64,000 nt of DNA, from positions 1,845,696 to 1,909,695 of the forward strand of contig OY725492.1 of the NCBI GenBank assembly GCA_963281255.1. The letters are read 5' to 3'. A program made the position numbers and the translations under genes. Under the pieces are notes generated by a model. The model searched no databases. It was not told where the DNA came from and worked only from the letters and a program-made list of their open reading frames with translations. Below are positions 45,539 to 58,767 of this stretch, piece after piece. How positions within the stretch are numbered: position 1 is the first letter of the stretch; each line of letters opens with the position of its first letter. Source of the DNA: Aphrocallistes beatrix. Its lineage: Eukaryota > Porifera > Hexactinellida > Sceptrulophora > Aphrocallistidae.

Positions 45539-45832
45539 TATAGCATTTTGCCGGAACCTTTACACTATCTCCTATGTTGCATTAAATTTTACAACATCAC
45601 AACGTACTATAGACTCCCCTAAGTACGGACTGTATGCGTTCAATCTCGGTTCCTGGAACTTGGGTCCATTGTGCATTTTGATCTCTTGTATTTCGCTATA
45701 GTTATCCATAGGAAATGTATTATTGTTAAATTGAAAGTAATATTTGGAATCCAAAGGTCTGAATGCTTTACCTCAAATATGTATGGATTGCGAGTTTTGT
45801 GGCTTTAGTACCTTTTTTCACAGATTTAAGAT

Positions 45833-46368
45833 GCACAAGCGCGCTTCGTTGCGCGGGAGGCGGACACTTTGTGTCCATCGGAGGAGCGCTTTGGGCGCCT
45901 AGGCTCACATTGATTAATTATAAGGTGGATGACATCTCTATATGCGTCTGTCTTACTGTTATAATCGATATCACTCGAAAAATCACCAAATTTGTCAATT
46001 TTTAGACTTTGGATGCATAATGATGATGTTATAACAGAATGATGAATCATCATTTTTTGATGATTGCATCATGTGTGAAAAACATCAATATTCACAGTCT
46101 ATTAAAATTTCAGGCTTTTATCACCTACAATGACTGAATTTTAGTTGAAAAATTGAGATTTCTAATAACAAAAAAGGCAACACTGACGTCATAATTCCAT
46201 GATGAGTCAACATTTTCGTCTGAAGTCAGAGCCTAGTGGAGCCATGGCCAAAAGACTCCCACATGCCAAATTTCAGCTTTCTGTGCCTGGCAGTTTCTTC
46301 AATCAATTCGTTACAGATAGTAGATAGATATCCTTACTATTAATGCTCGATTAATGTTTGTGTATGTA
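45833..46368 (+). repeat. TCCTT-family F copy
   Basis: It has a shortened head (CACAAGCGCGCTTCGTTGCGC). The first CRE is degraded (TGATGTTA) and the second intact. It ends TTCGTTACAGATAG then a terminal motif starting TCCTTACTATTAATGCTCGA. Confidence 0.85.
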
Positions 46369-46796
46369 GTATGTGTGGATATGTTGCAGTCAGAATGCGT
46401 TTCCACTGGAAATAGAATATCATGGGTTACTTATAACTTTTGAAAGCCTTAAAATATAATGTTTTCATCACGATGACGATAGGATTCAAATTGTATTTAT
46501 TCATTAAAATAAGTTATGCTCATTCCCAAACTTCCCAATCAATTCGTAATCGAAACATATGATAAAGAAGAAAATAATGGTATCAAAACTGGTCATATTC
46601 AATGTATCAAGCGAGGACGGTTTCGCAATAGCAACAAAGACAGCAGAAGGGATTAGTTTGAGCTGTCTAAATACGTCAATTGGATGGGTAATACATGTAA
46701 GCATTTATTTCTTGAGAAGATAGATACAGAAAATTATAACAAAAGGCAATACAATCGCAGTCATGATATCCCCTCGGGAAAAATTCAGCAATTCCA

Positions 46797-48650
46797 TTGA
46801 ATCATATGTCTGTCCTCATTTCAGCTCAGATTACAGATAACATTCGTATTTATTCTGGGCCTCCCCTTGTCCAAAAAGGAGCTGATCGCCAAAGGTACTA
46901 CAGGATTAGGAAGAAATATGTAGTAAAACAGTCACAATCTGTTAAATTCCTAAATAGTCAAGTGCAAAACACACAGGATCTATTGAGAGTTGTATCCAAA
47001 GAATCGCTCTTTGAAATACTACACTGAGGGAGAAAAGCACCTTGGAAGAGACCGGATTTCAGTAGTGCTTATAACATAATTATTCCGGAATTTCCAAAGA
47101 AGTGGTCCAATTATTTATCAAATCATGTAGTGAGTGCGAACTTCAGAAATGTAAAAAGCAACTGAAATCTACGGTCACAAAACCAACACGTGTTCAGATT
47201 TTGCTTCGAGGGTCCAAATTGACTTAATCAACCTGCAAAATACACCAGAAATTAACAGGCCATACAACTTCTTAATGGTATATCAGGATCACCTTACCAA
47301 ATTTGTTATGCTCCATCCTTTGAGACGCAAGTCAGCACAAGAAGTTGTTGATGATCTTCTAGACGTATTTGTTTGTTGGGACCACCGCACATTCTACAGA
47401 ACGATAACGGTAGGGAATTTAAAAACATCAATCTTGTAACCTTTATTCGAGAACAATGGCCTAAATGTCAAGTGGTTCATGGTAAGGCGAGACATCCTCC
47501 GTTACAAGGCTCTGTTGAAAGGGTAAACAAAGATTAAAAAGGTGTTAGGATCTTTTATGCAGATCCATGTTTAGTTAAAATGTAAATAGAAACCCAGTAC
47601 TCAATCAATACTAGTCCGCATTCAACATTAGAGTGTAAGACTCCTTACAGAATTCTCTTCGGTCGGAAGCATGTACAGGGGCTTGAAGAGTTTGGAATCC
47701 CAGATGAGAATAAGCAGATTTCACTATAGAAGAAGAGATGGATCAGTAAGTTTCGATATTTTGTGCAAGGTGACAATTTCCAAATTAGCCTTTATTTAGT
47801 GATAGGTTAACTACTAAATCGTAGAATTGTAAGCCCTCTCTTGAGATTGTTAGATTCTCTGCAATAATTGACTCTCAAATATAAAATAAATTATTCCGCG
47901 CAAGTCCTCTCCTTATAATTGCCATACAAAACAGATGAGTGGAATGTTTTGAGGTCTATCTTGGACATAAACCCGGCATTCCATTTGCTAAGCCAGAATT
48001 TGTTTCATTTGAGACATGAGGTGTAGTGAGTTTGCTTGAATTTCCCTTCAAATTTTGAAAGTTTTCGATCAGCGTTCTTGAATTCGGTCTCTAAAATAAA
48101 TTTCCCCTTTGTTTCTGAATGCATTTCATCTTGGTGGGATATAAATCAATCTTAGAAGTATTTCAACATTTGCTGACTATTCATGAAAATATTAGTGAGA
48201 CAAAGTTTGTCTCTTATCTCGATATGATTGTAAAAAATATGCTGTATATTTTGGAAAACACATATCTAGTTATACTAGATGATAAATTTCGAAATTTCGT
48301 ACTGAAATATAGAAATCAAAACTACTTGTGGCTCTATCAAAATGTAACTGAAAAATATTTGTCACCTTGTATTAGTAATCTTAACATGGATTACAACTCT
48401 CCTAACTTACCAGCTCAAGAGCTCACCATTTTACTTGAACATTCTCCTCCGTACACACCAATTGAGCTGGAATCACTCCCAGTTTGTTTACTCAGATTCA
48501 AAACCTAGAAACAGAGAGTTGTGATGACGCGAATTAACCTAGTTGTGCTGTTTGCCATCAAAGTTGCAGTAAAGCACACCATTGTCCTGGCTGCGACCTT
48601 CCTGTCAATACCATTTGTGAATATTGGAATAGATGGATAAAATGGCAATC
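46797..48650 (+). pseudogene. KRBA2-like/Ginger-type integrase relic
   Basis: Open piece 46797-47027 carries YYRIRKKYVVKQSQSVKFLN and VVSKESLFEILH, the start of the integrase zinc finger. The match continues in shifting frames: CELQKCKKQLKSTVTKPTRV, NFLMVYQDHLTKFVMLHPL, LQNDNGREFKN (catalytic Asp), HPPLQGSVERVNKD (catalytic Glu region), HSTLECKTPYRILFGRKH. After a gap with a 129-codon open frame of unknown nature (48119-48508), CAVCHQSCSKAHHCPGCDLP (about 48548-48610) is a C-terminal Cys/His cluster of the kind seen in these proteins. Many stops and frameshifts are present. It is clearly a different lineage from the intact gene at 24794. Confidence 0.75.
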
Positions 48651-49807
48651 ATCTTTACTTCACCGAGACCACATAAATTACAGGTTGCTCTTATCGCGTT
48701 TCTCCTCAACTGTCTGCATACGTGCATGAGCTCAATACTTCGGACTAATGGCTTGATTCCAATACTTCTCAAATATTAACCATGTAGGGACATAATCCCC
48801 TAGTCTTTTGCAGCGGGGAATTACGTATATTTATCTAAGTTCGTGAAAAGAACATAATATGGTCACTGTTTGTTGGGAACTTGTTTCAGCCGCCAATTTT
48901 TGTACTGCATTTTACGTCAAATTTGTTTTTATTGAATCACTTTTTCATTCATTCATTTACATTGTACTTAAATTGTAAAATACAGATAATTTCTGCTAGA
49001 ACAATGTCTAACCTTTGGTCGCTCATACAAAACATAAGATTAAGGATTGTGTTTCCTACAAGTATATGGAGGAAATAATAAATTTTCACCATCCATATTA
49101 ATAAGGTTTTGAGATATGTTGTATGTTGCTAGCTAAGTCTCTATTTCTCTTGAAAATTCCGAAAATAATTTAATAGCAAAAATGAACGGAGCAGGATGCT
49201 ATTTATAAATTAAAAAAAGGGTTTGAAATGTCAAATAAAATACTATTATATCAACTGGAAAGAAAAAATACTTATTTATCACCTGCTTACTTTATTGAAC
49301 AAGTATTTATTGATTAATTTCTCAGTGTTTCCTAAACAGCCTATATTTCTCATCTGGGTGGGCGTGATTGTGGTAAATGACTCTAGTTCCATATATGGAT
49401 TCTGATTAATTAAGAAATCGAAATACATAGGGAGAATGTAGACTAAGATATTATATTCTAGCATACAATATTATCTTACAAATATAATATCATTTATAAA
49501 CAAATTACTTGAACACAGTGAATGAGCAAAAATTATGTGGGGAAATATTAATCATCTACCATATAAGATATATTCAACAGATATGTGGACAAGGAGCTAA
49601 ATTCTAGTAATTAAAATGTAAAGTCATCATTCTACTTAGGGCGTTCAATATGTTCCAGGCCCAACTTTATATGTCAAAAGGTAACAAAGACAAAGTATTT
49701 TCAATTCGTTTAATTAATTCGTTGCAGGATTATGCTTCGACTGGTATGTTGGTTGCTGTGTTATTAATATAATTACTGTGGTTAGCATACACGATTATAG
49801 ACCCGCG
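48651..49807. other. Non-genic stretch
   Basis: No gene or defined repeat is recognised. Confidence 0.4.
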
Positions 49808-50200
49808 GGGGCCTTATTCACTAAGAAAACTTAAGATTTGCTTAACTTTTGAATATTCAAAATTAGAAGAGATTTTTAAAGAATTCAAATAGATTGCATA
49901 CTCTATTAATTTTAAGTGGTACAATTGAAATGCTTGACAAATTTTGACTCATTTGTTAAACTTTTCAGAAAGTTACGTAATATTTTAAGTTAAGTATGAC
50001 GTCATAATACTTAAGTATGACATCACGAATATTTCGAGAGTGACTTGGAATATTTCCAGTATTTAGGTAGTTTATATTTCTATTGGTATCATTGAACATC
50101 TATTTACCCAAATCGTAATGCAACTCTTCAAAATTTCCACTATACTATAAAGTTATATAAAGTTAAGCAAATCTTAAGTTTTCTTAGTGAATAAGGCCCT
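49808..50200 (+). mobile_element. GGGGCCTTATTC-ended MITE, copy 1
   Basis: Terminal inverted repeats of about 40 bp start GGGGCCTTATTCACTAAGAA. A CRE palindrome lies in the middle (TATGACGTCATAAT). Target duplication is unclear. Confidence 0.85.
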
Positions 50201-50404
50201 TTCAATTTTGCCATTGAAAAAGACTGGAAAACAATTTGTATTGATAAAATTCCTCAAAATTGTTAAATAATATCGTTGAAATGTCAAATAATCAAGAAGG
50301 CATGTAGAAGATGCAAACGGGAGGTGTTCAGTTGAATATTTTGTGATAAAAAGATGTTATACTTACTAATTATGGTGGATTTTTCCCACTTCTTTGCCAC
50401 TTAA

Positions 50405-52338
50405 GGATACCGCCCTCGAAAAACATCGCAAAACATTAAAAAAAATTGTGGAATTTTTTATTGTCAATTCCATCGGATTATTGAGTAGTCTACCATCTAA
50501 TCGTACTTGTTGGACGGTATTTATTTTGATATTCTAGAACTGGGCACCTAAAGCTCAGGCGTACTAAAAATCGGAAAGTTATTCGTGATTTTGCGGCGCA
50601 TTCATCAATTATTTTCTAACTTATCTGATATTTTTTCAATTATACGAACCTCAAAATGGTTTTGGCCCCTTTAAATATTATAAAACAGATGAATTTAGAA
50701 AAAGAGGCACCTGAAATCCAATCAAAAATATCTTTATGAGGGACTTCATTTCTAAAATGCTCGGGAAATGGCCGTTGTGATATTAGCTATTGTGTATAGA
50801 AAAAAATTCTGAACATTTTAAACAAAGTTTGTTGAGATCGGACCATTAGTTCGTAAGTTATAGTATATTGTAGGTAAAGTTCGGACATCAAACCACTCTA
50901 TGGCCCCCAAAGTGCTCGATGTCAATGCTTAAAAACTATTGAAGATATATAATCAATAATAATCTAAGGATATATGAAAGGATATATATGATAATATATA
51001 GGTTCCTCAAACATCTCTTTGTCAAAAAGTAAATATTTCTTGACTAATCATCGTTTTTGTTGTAATACAAATTCTATGGAGAACTTTGAATATATTAGAA
51101 AATGGTGAATCTTGTCATGAAATAAGTTCCCAAAAGTAGCTATTATACTCAAAAAACAATGCAATAGTCACTAGCAATGTATACAGAAACTTTGAAGCAC
51201 CCAACATGATTATTTTGGAAGTTCAAAGCATTTATCTCCAAATTTCGGTCAAAGCCCCCCCATTTATGGTCCAAAAACATATTCCTCCATATCTCGGGAA
51301 ATATACACCAAAATTCTTAACTCTCAATTCCTAATATACTTTTCAAGACGGTATATATCTGATTCTTAAATAATAAATGTACTACATGGAATGGAATGCT
51401 AAGTTTCAAATTTTTATCACGTGATGACGTAGCATTTTTCGAAAATCCTAACTTGAAAACTAAAAGTCGTAGAGTCTCGCTCTAACTTCCTAATATACTT
51501 TTTGGTAGCTCTTTATTCATTCTAAACCGATGAATTATACATTGTACTGCTAGGAATATGATTTACATTCCCTAATTGGTTCAAAATATTCGGGGTTAGG
51601 GGCCTCATGGTAATTTGTGAATTTTCAGTATAATTTTGCTATTTTCACCAAAATCTGTTGGAATACATCTAATTCATTAGTATACACGCGATTAAATGTC
51701 CATGGATGCTTTTATTTTTCGTTAATAGCTCATTTTACATCGTTCTTACCATCAAAACTTCAAATCCCTATATCTCGGGACTTTAAAATTCCAAAATTGA
51801 CCGTCTTTCAAAAATTTTAACTCAAAATTGCTTTGAGATAGATGTTTGAAAATTTCAGGAGTTGTTCCATATCATTAGGCGATGAGCGTAGGACCACTCA
51901 ATTTTTGATATTTTATAAATTTGTGATTTTATTGCTGATTTGCAAAGAAAATCGGGCTTTTTTCGCCGTTTTTTGGCCCTTTTTATTCGGACACCGATAA
52001 AATTTACAATTTTTAAAATTTTAACTTTCTTTTGGTCCTATGAAGTGGCAAATATGATAGACTATCTATGAATAAATTTTCGAAGCATTTGATCCAAACA
52101 TGTGCTTTAAAAAAATCACAGAGTGCAGGAGGGCTTACCATTAAGATGTGCTAGGGAAAAACGGAAAAAAACGACTTTGAGACGCTGTAACTCAAAAACT
52201 AGAAATTTGAGCCAAAAACTGTTTGGCATGTCTCAATATTTTTTAATTGCACTACCTGCCCACGCTTAACATCTTATATATCTCTATTCTTGATATATGC
52301 TGTAAGCCAAACCTATGGATTTTTCACGGGCGGTATCC
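50405..52338 (-). mobile_element. TTAA element copy C, complete, 1934 bp
   Basis: The ends GGATACCGCCCTCGAAAAAC and (inverted) GGATACCGCCCGTGAAAAAT are flanked by TTAA (50401-50404, 52339-52342). The locus at 7691-7707 is a paralogous site without it. There is no open frame of note, so it is non-autonomous. Termini starting GG with a TTAA target fit Kolobok or piggyBac-like groups. Confidence 0.9.
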
Positions 52339-52659
52339 TTAAAAGTGGGACAAAAGTGTCAGTGAATTGAAAAAAAACATTATTCCCCCAGCTTAAAATT
52401 AGAAGAGTTCAAAGAAGTCAATCTCTATGTTATTTGATTTGCAGAATTCAATGAAGAGATTATTTTTAATCTAAGTTTGCTCAGAACTGAAATACATCAA
52501 ATATGAAGCTAAAACTCTCCATAAGTACAAGGACCGAATAAATATATTATCACAGCAAATCAAATTGCCAGTAGAAAGATAATCCTCTAACGAATACAAT
52601 AAAAGAATTTAAAATACATTTTTCATATATATATATATATTTACATGTATATATACATA

Positions 52660-53233
52660 CAGTCAGGGTCGCTTATTATGAATCCGCTTAATATGAACAT
52701 TCGTTTATTATGGAATAACCTCTGGGGCCTTATTCACTAAGAAAACTTAAGATTTGCTTAACTTTATATAACTTTATATAGTGGAAATTTTGAAGAGTTG
52801 CATTACGATTTGGGTAAATAGATGTTCAATGATACCAATAGAAATATAAACTACCTAAATACTGGAAATATTCCAAGTCACTCTCGAAATATTCGTGATG
52901 TCATACTTAAGTATTATGACGTCATACTTAACTTAAAATATTACGTAACTTTCTGAAAAGTTTAACAAATGAGTCAAAATTTGTCAAGCATTTCAATTGT
53001 ACCACTTAAAATTAATAGAGTATGCAATCTATTTGAATTCTTTAAAAATCTCTTCTAATTTTGAATATTCAAAAGTTAAGCAAATCTTAAGTTTTCTTAG
53101 TGAATAAGGCCCCTGGTCCCAATTTCATTTTTAGATAGGATTTGTATTAAATCAAGTTCGCTTAATATGAAGTATCTCTTTTATGAACAGATTATATTGT
53201 CCCCTGGTGGTTCACAATAAGCGATCCTGACAG
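52660..53233. mobile_element. Tigger-type MITE hosting a second MITE
   Basis: The ends are CAGTCAGGGTCGCTTATTAT and GCGATCCTGACAG. The element at 52724-53113 is inserted within it. Related short copies are at 8170 and 3188. Confidence 0.75.
52724..53113 (-). mobile_element. GGGGCCTTATTC-ended MITE, copy 2 (inverted)
   Basis: Nearly identical to 49808-50200 in reverse orientation; differences are confined to a few bases, so both are young copies. It is nested in the Tigger-type MITE. Confidence 0.9.
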
Positions 53234-53460
53234 TTTTGGTGAAACAAATGTATTGTGCATATTTTGGCATCAAACTCGGAATTCAAGAAAAGTAATGGTA
53301 ATGGGCTCTACATAAGCTCTGCAGATACTGTGTGGAATCAATGAGCATAGCGTTGTATACACTAAGGCCATCGCATTCTATACATAAGGCAATGGGAGTC
53401 ACCAAAAAAATAGCACCATGGATTGCTTAGTATATTCAATCCTAAAACTTTATTGCTAAT

Positions 53461-53945
53461 TTCATTGCATTACTGATCGGTCTACCATCTTATAGCACTA
53501 TTTGGACGGTATTTATTTTGATTTTTGTGAGAGTTAACCCCCTAAAGTTTAGCGTTAATAAAAATTATTGGAGGTTTTTGACTCATTTACCAATTAGTTT
53601 TAACTTATTTGATATTTTTAATGATATGGACATTAACATTGTTATGGCACCTTTGGAGATTATATAACACAAAAATTTAAAAGAAAGGGCAAATAAAATC
53701 CAAACAAAATAGCTCTATAAGGGAGTTCATTTATATAATGCTCGGGAAATCAACAGTTTGATATCAGATATCAAGCGATCACTGGATCAGAAATAAAATT
53801 CTGATCGTTTTAAAAAAAAATTTGTTCGGATCCGACCATTTGTTCTTGAGATATTGCTTATAGGTAAAGTTCGGGCATAATATCTCTCTATGGTCCCGAA
53901 ACAGGGCGATGTCATATCACGATTGTAGAAACGATTGAAGATCTA
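53461..53945 (-). mobile_element. TTAA element fragment (copy D)
   Basis: It corresponds to the first quarter of the element at 50405, diverged, and ends at CCTTACTATTAAAACTCGA (53950-53975), a TCCTT-family terminal motif without body. Confidence 0.65.
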
Positions 53946-54004
53946 TAATCCTTACTATTAAAACTCGATTAATGTGTATAATGGGTCATTCCATTCCAAT
54001 TCGA

Positions 54005-55010
54005 CCAACTGTTACCATCCAAGACTTGTCAAATGTGGTTTCTAATTCGGGATCAAATTTCATTTGCACAACTTTTCATATAATTAAGTATTGTAATAGT
54101 AATCCATCTAAGGGTTCAGTTTATTTCGCATAGCATGGCAAGTTTATGTTGTTATGTAAAACTTGCCAAATACGGTTTCTATTTCGGGATCGAATTCCAG
54201 CTGCACTACTTTGCAGATAATGAATTAATTTTTATAGCAATCCAATTAATTTCATTGCTAAGTGAATTTTTTTAAATTTGCAAAGAAAATTTATCGAAGC
54301 ATTGATAGCGCAACTTTTGACCTGGCTTTATAGTAAACTCATTTGTTGTTGGGATGATATTGTTTAGAGCGTCTGCTAATGAAGTATTCAGAGTTTTAAG
54401 GTATTTGTTTACTATTTTTTTGTTGTGCAACTGCCATGGGTCACAGCAAGCTAACTCCCAACTGGACTACTTTGAGATATAAACTTGTTCATGATGAAGA
54501 CAGATTGTATCAATTTCTGGTGTAAAGATGTGACCAGCTCTGATCTCCAAAAGCTGTATTGCATCATTATCGAGATCAGATATTTTCTTAAGGCCTTGTT
54601 TTCTAACATATTTCGTTTTGTGGCAATTTTCGTATAAAATTATACCAACAGAACACCCTGAAATAGCCATATTGCTTTAGACAAGAACAAATTATATACA
54701 TCTGAATTATAAATGATTACAGTTTTCGCATAATTATACGACGACACCAAAGTATTTATGTTATTACAACACTTATGACAATCCTTCATTATCTGCAAAG
54801 TAGTGCAGCTGGAATTCGATCCCGAAATAGAAACCGTATTTGGCAAGTTTTACATAACAACATAAACTTGCCATGCTATTCGAAATAAACTGAACCCTTA
54901 GATGGATTACTATTACAATACTTAATTATATGAAAAGTTGTGCAAATGAAATCTGATCCCGAATTAGAAACCACATTTGACAAGTTTTGGATGGTAACGA
55001 AACGTTGCCA
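54005..55010 (-). pseudogene. Unknown repeat-bearing gene fragment between inverted arms
   Basis: Bases 54005-54230 and 54785-55000 are inverted copies about 215 bp long. On the minus strand the right arm encodes two related units: LSNVVSNSGSDFICTTFHII and LPNTVSISGSNSSCTTLQIM. A third open stretch (54670-54467) encodes VRKQGLKKISDLDNDAIQ and ICLHHEQVYISK, a Cys/His-containing segment. The frames do not join without shifts. No family is recognised; it may be a decayed host gene duplicate or part of a transposon. Confidence 0.35.
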
Positions 55011-55060
55011 TGCGTATAAACAGAACAATATATTAATTATTTTGTCAATAGAAAGCAAGA

Positions 55061-55861
55061 CATATTGATAACTAAAGAAATTAAGAAGATAATCGTTTTA
55101 CAATATTAGGTAAAAAGAAGATTATTAGTACTTGTACAAATACTTCTCTAATATATAGTACAAGTGATAAAACACACACAAATTTCAACTACAATTCGCA
55201 CAACTGGAGAAAGTATATCTATAAAACTGTAGGACTAAGAAATAGAAACAAATATCAATTATTTCATGAGTTCTCATTCGTAGGCATCAGGAAAATTTAA
55301 TAAAAATTGATAACAATTGAAATTTGGAATGATTTAAAATAGGTTGGAATTTAACAGTAAAAGAACTGATGTAAGCCATGAAATTTACCAGGAAGATTAT
55401 ACGTATATAGAGCAAAATTAAAAAGTAAATGGGCAAATTCTAAACCATTGGAGACATGAAGAATTATTATTTTTAATTTTTTTGATAAATTGATGGAAAT
55501 ATATGTTTAGATAAGAATTAAATCTAAACTAGGCAATAAGAATACCCAATTTAGCTAATAATATTAGGTAACTATATGATTAACAACCAGTAAAAAACCT
55601 GGACATCTAAGTTAAGAATTGAAAGATATATGTCACATTTGATTAAGGGGCATCTAAAACAAGAGTTTCCGAACTATGAAAATCGTCAAATTTTGAAATG
55701 GCTATAATTATAAAACCAAAAGGTATTGAAAGCTGATATTGTACAAATGATCATGCACTAGTATGCAAAACTTACAGGCAAACAAGAAACAAGAATTTCT
55801 GAGATGCTCGACATGGAACAGTTGGTCGAATTGGTCGATTTCACATGGAATGACCCATATA
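55061..55861. other. Non-genic stretch
   Basis: Nothing is recognised. Confidence 0.4.
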
Positions 55862-56306
55862 CAGTCGAACCTGCTATAACGGCCACTCTGTATAACGGTC
55901 ACCTGTCTATAGCGGTCACCATTGAACAGTCCCGTTCGAAATTCCATAATATTTACCCTGTGTATAGCGGTCACCTGCTCAACGCGGCCAGCGGCCACCC
56001 ATTTGCAGTCCCTTACTGACCCAAAAACTGTGTATAACGGCCATCATCTGTCTATAATGGTCACTACCTGTCTATAACGACCATCAAATTTTTCACCTTT
56101 TTATGTGTTTATGACAGAACCTGTTACGAACGATAAACAAGTTTCATTATATTACTTCAAGTAATAGATTCTAAAAGCTTGATATTCATTTCACTACGTT
56201 GATACCTTCTGGGGATTAAGACAATCACCTGTATATAACGGTCACCTGTGTATAACGGCCAATTTTGTCCAGTCCCTTGGGTGGCCGTTATATACAGGTT
56301 CCACTG
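55862..56306. mobile_element. Tigger-type MITE, 445 bp
   Basis: The ends are CAGTCGAACCTGCTATAACG and (inverted) CAGTGGAACCTGTATATAAC, with TA on both sides. The interior repeats TATAACGGTCACCTGT several times. Confidence 0.9.
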
Positions 56307-56313
56307 TATATAT

Positions 56314-56821
56314 ATATATATATGTCACGAATTGAATGAAGAAACTGCAGGGCGCAGAAAGCTGATTTTTGGTATGTGGGAGTATTTTGGCTATGGCTCC
56401 AGTAAGTTCTGAGTTCAGAGCAAAATGTCGACTCATCATGGAATTATGACGTCATTGTCACATTTTTAAAAGTTAAGCAATAGTTATTCGAGCATTACTC
56501 AGCCATTATATGATATAAAAGGCTGAAATTTTAATAGAATCTGTATACTAACATACCTCACATATAATGCAACTATCAACTAAAAATGATTACTCATCAC
56601 TTTGTTATGACGTCATCATTACTCATCAAAATTATAAAAATTGACAAATTTTGTAATTTTTCGAGTGATATCGATAATAATTATCACTAAGATGGACATA
56701 TTTAGAGATGCCATCTCCATATTAATTAAGTAATGTGACCCAGGCGACCGAAGAGAGTGTCCAGCATACACAAGGTGTCCGCCAGCTGCGCAGCGCAAGC
56801 AAGCGAAGCGCGCTTGTCTAT
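56314..56821 (-). repeat. TCCTT-family R copy wedged between two elements
   Basis: It runs from GTCACGAATTGAATGAAG to GCGAAGCGCGCTTGTCTA. Both CREs are kept. The next element's TTAA begins 8 bp later. Confidence 0.85.
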
Positions 56822-56832
56822 TATATTCTTAA

Positions 56833-58763
56833 GGATACCGCCCGTGAAAAATCCATAGGTTTGGTTTACAGCATATATCAAGAATAGAGATATATAAGAT
56901 GTTAAGCGTGGGCAGGTAGTGCAATTAAAAAATATTGAGACATGCCAAACAATTTTTGTTTCGCATTTCTAGTTTTTGAGTTACAGCGTCTCAAAGTCGG
57001 TTTTTTCCGTTTTTCCCTAGCACATCTTAATGGTAAGCCCTCCTCCACTCTGTGATTTTTTTGAAACACATGTTCAGATCAAATGGATCGAAAATTTATT
57101 CATATATAGTCTATAAAATTTGCAATCGCATTAAACCAAAAGAAAGTTAAAATAACAAAAATTGTTAATTTTATAGGGGTTTGAAAAAAATTGCCAAAAA
57201 ACGGCGAAAAAAGCACGATTTTCTTTGGAAATCAGCAATAAAATCACAAATTTATTAGATATCGAAAATCGAGTGGTCCTACGCTCATCGCCTAATGATA
57301 TGTAACAACTCCTGAAATTTTCAAACCTCCATCTCAAAGCAATTTTGAGTTAAATTTTTGAAAGACGGTCAATTTTGGAATTTTAAAGTCCCGAGATATA
57401 GGGATTTGAAGTTTCGATGTTAAGAACGATGTAAATGAGCTATTAACGATAAATAAAAGCATCCATGGGCATTTAATCGCATGTATACTAATGAATTAGA
57501 TGTATTAAAAACAGATTTTGGTGAAATAGCAAAATTATATTGAAAATTCACAAATTACCTTGAGGCCTCTAACCCCGAATATTTTGAACCAATTAAGGAA
57601 TATAATTCATATTCCTTGGACTACAAAGTATAATTCATCGGTTTAGAATGAATAAAGAGTTTCTAAAAAGTATATTAGGAAGTTAGAGCGAGAGTCTACG
57701 ACTTTTAGTTTTCAAGTTGGGATTTTCGAAAAATGCTACGTCATCACGTTATAAAAATTTAAAACATAGCATTCCATTCCATGTAGTACACTTATTATTT
57801 AAGAATCAGATATATACCGTCTTGAAAAGTATATTAGTAATTGAGAGCTAAGAATTTGGGTGTATATTTCTTGAGATATGGAGGAATCTGTTTTGGACCA
57901 TAAATGGGGGGCTTTGACCGAATTTTGGAGATAAATGCTTTGAACTTCCAAAATAATCATGTTGAGTGCTTCAAAATTTCTGTATACATTGCTAGTGACT
58001 ATTGCATTGTCTATTGAGTTCAATAGCTACTTTTGGGAACTTATTTCATGACAAGATTCGCCATTTTCTAATATATTCAAAGTTCTCCATATAATTTGTA
58101 TTACTATAAAATCGATGATAAGTCAAGAAATATTTACTTTTAGACAAAGAGATGTTTGAGGAGCCTATATATTATCATATATATCCTTTCATTTAAGATT
58201 ATAATAGATTATTTATCTTCAATAGTTTTTAAGCATTGACATCGTGCATTTTCGGGGCCATAGAGAGGTTTGATGTCCGAACTTTACCTACAATATACTA
58301 TAACTTACGAACTAATGGTCGGATCTGAACAAATTTTTTTTAAAAATGTTCCTGAATTCTTTTCTATACACAATAGCTAATATCACAACGGGCATTTCCC
58401 GAGCATTTTAGAAATGAAGTCCCTCATAAAGATATTTTTGATTGGATTTTAAGTGCCTCTTTTTCTAAATTCATCTGTTTTATAATATTTAAAGGTGCCA
58501 AAACCATTTTGAGGTTCATATAATTGAAAAAATATCAGATAAGTTAGAAAATAAAATAATTGATGAATGCGCCGCAAAACAACGAATAACTTTCCGATTT
58601 TTAGTACGACTGAGCTTTCGGTGCTCAGTTCTAGAATTTCAAAATAATTACCGTCCAACAAGTACGATTAGATGGTAGACTATTCAATAATCTGATGGAA
58701 TTAGCAATAAAAAATTTCACCATTTTTTTTTATGTCAGGCGATGTTTTTCGAGGGCGGTATCC
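56833..58763 (+). mobile_element. TTAA element copy E, complete, 1931 bp
   Basis: TTAA flanks at 56829-56832 and 58764-58767. The terminal repeats begin GGATACCGCCC. It aligns along its whole length with copy C in opposite orientation. It is non-coding. Confidence 0.9.
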
Positions 58764-58767
58764 TTAA

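Noticed and set aside
48119-48508. 129-codon open frame as a separate gene
   Set aside because: No recognisable domain, AT-rich composition, and position between two parts of an integrase relic; kept only as a note there.
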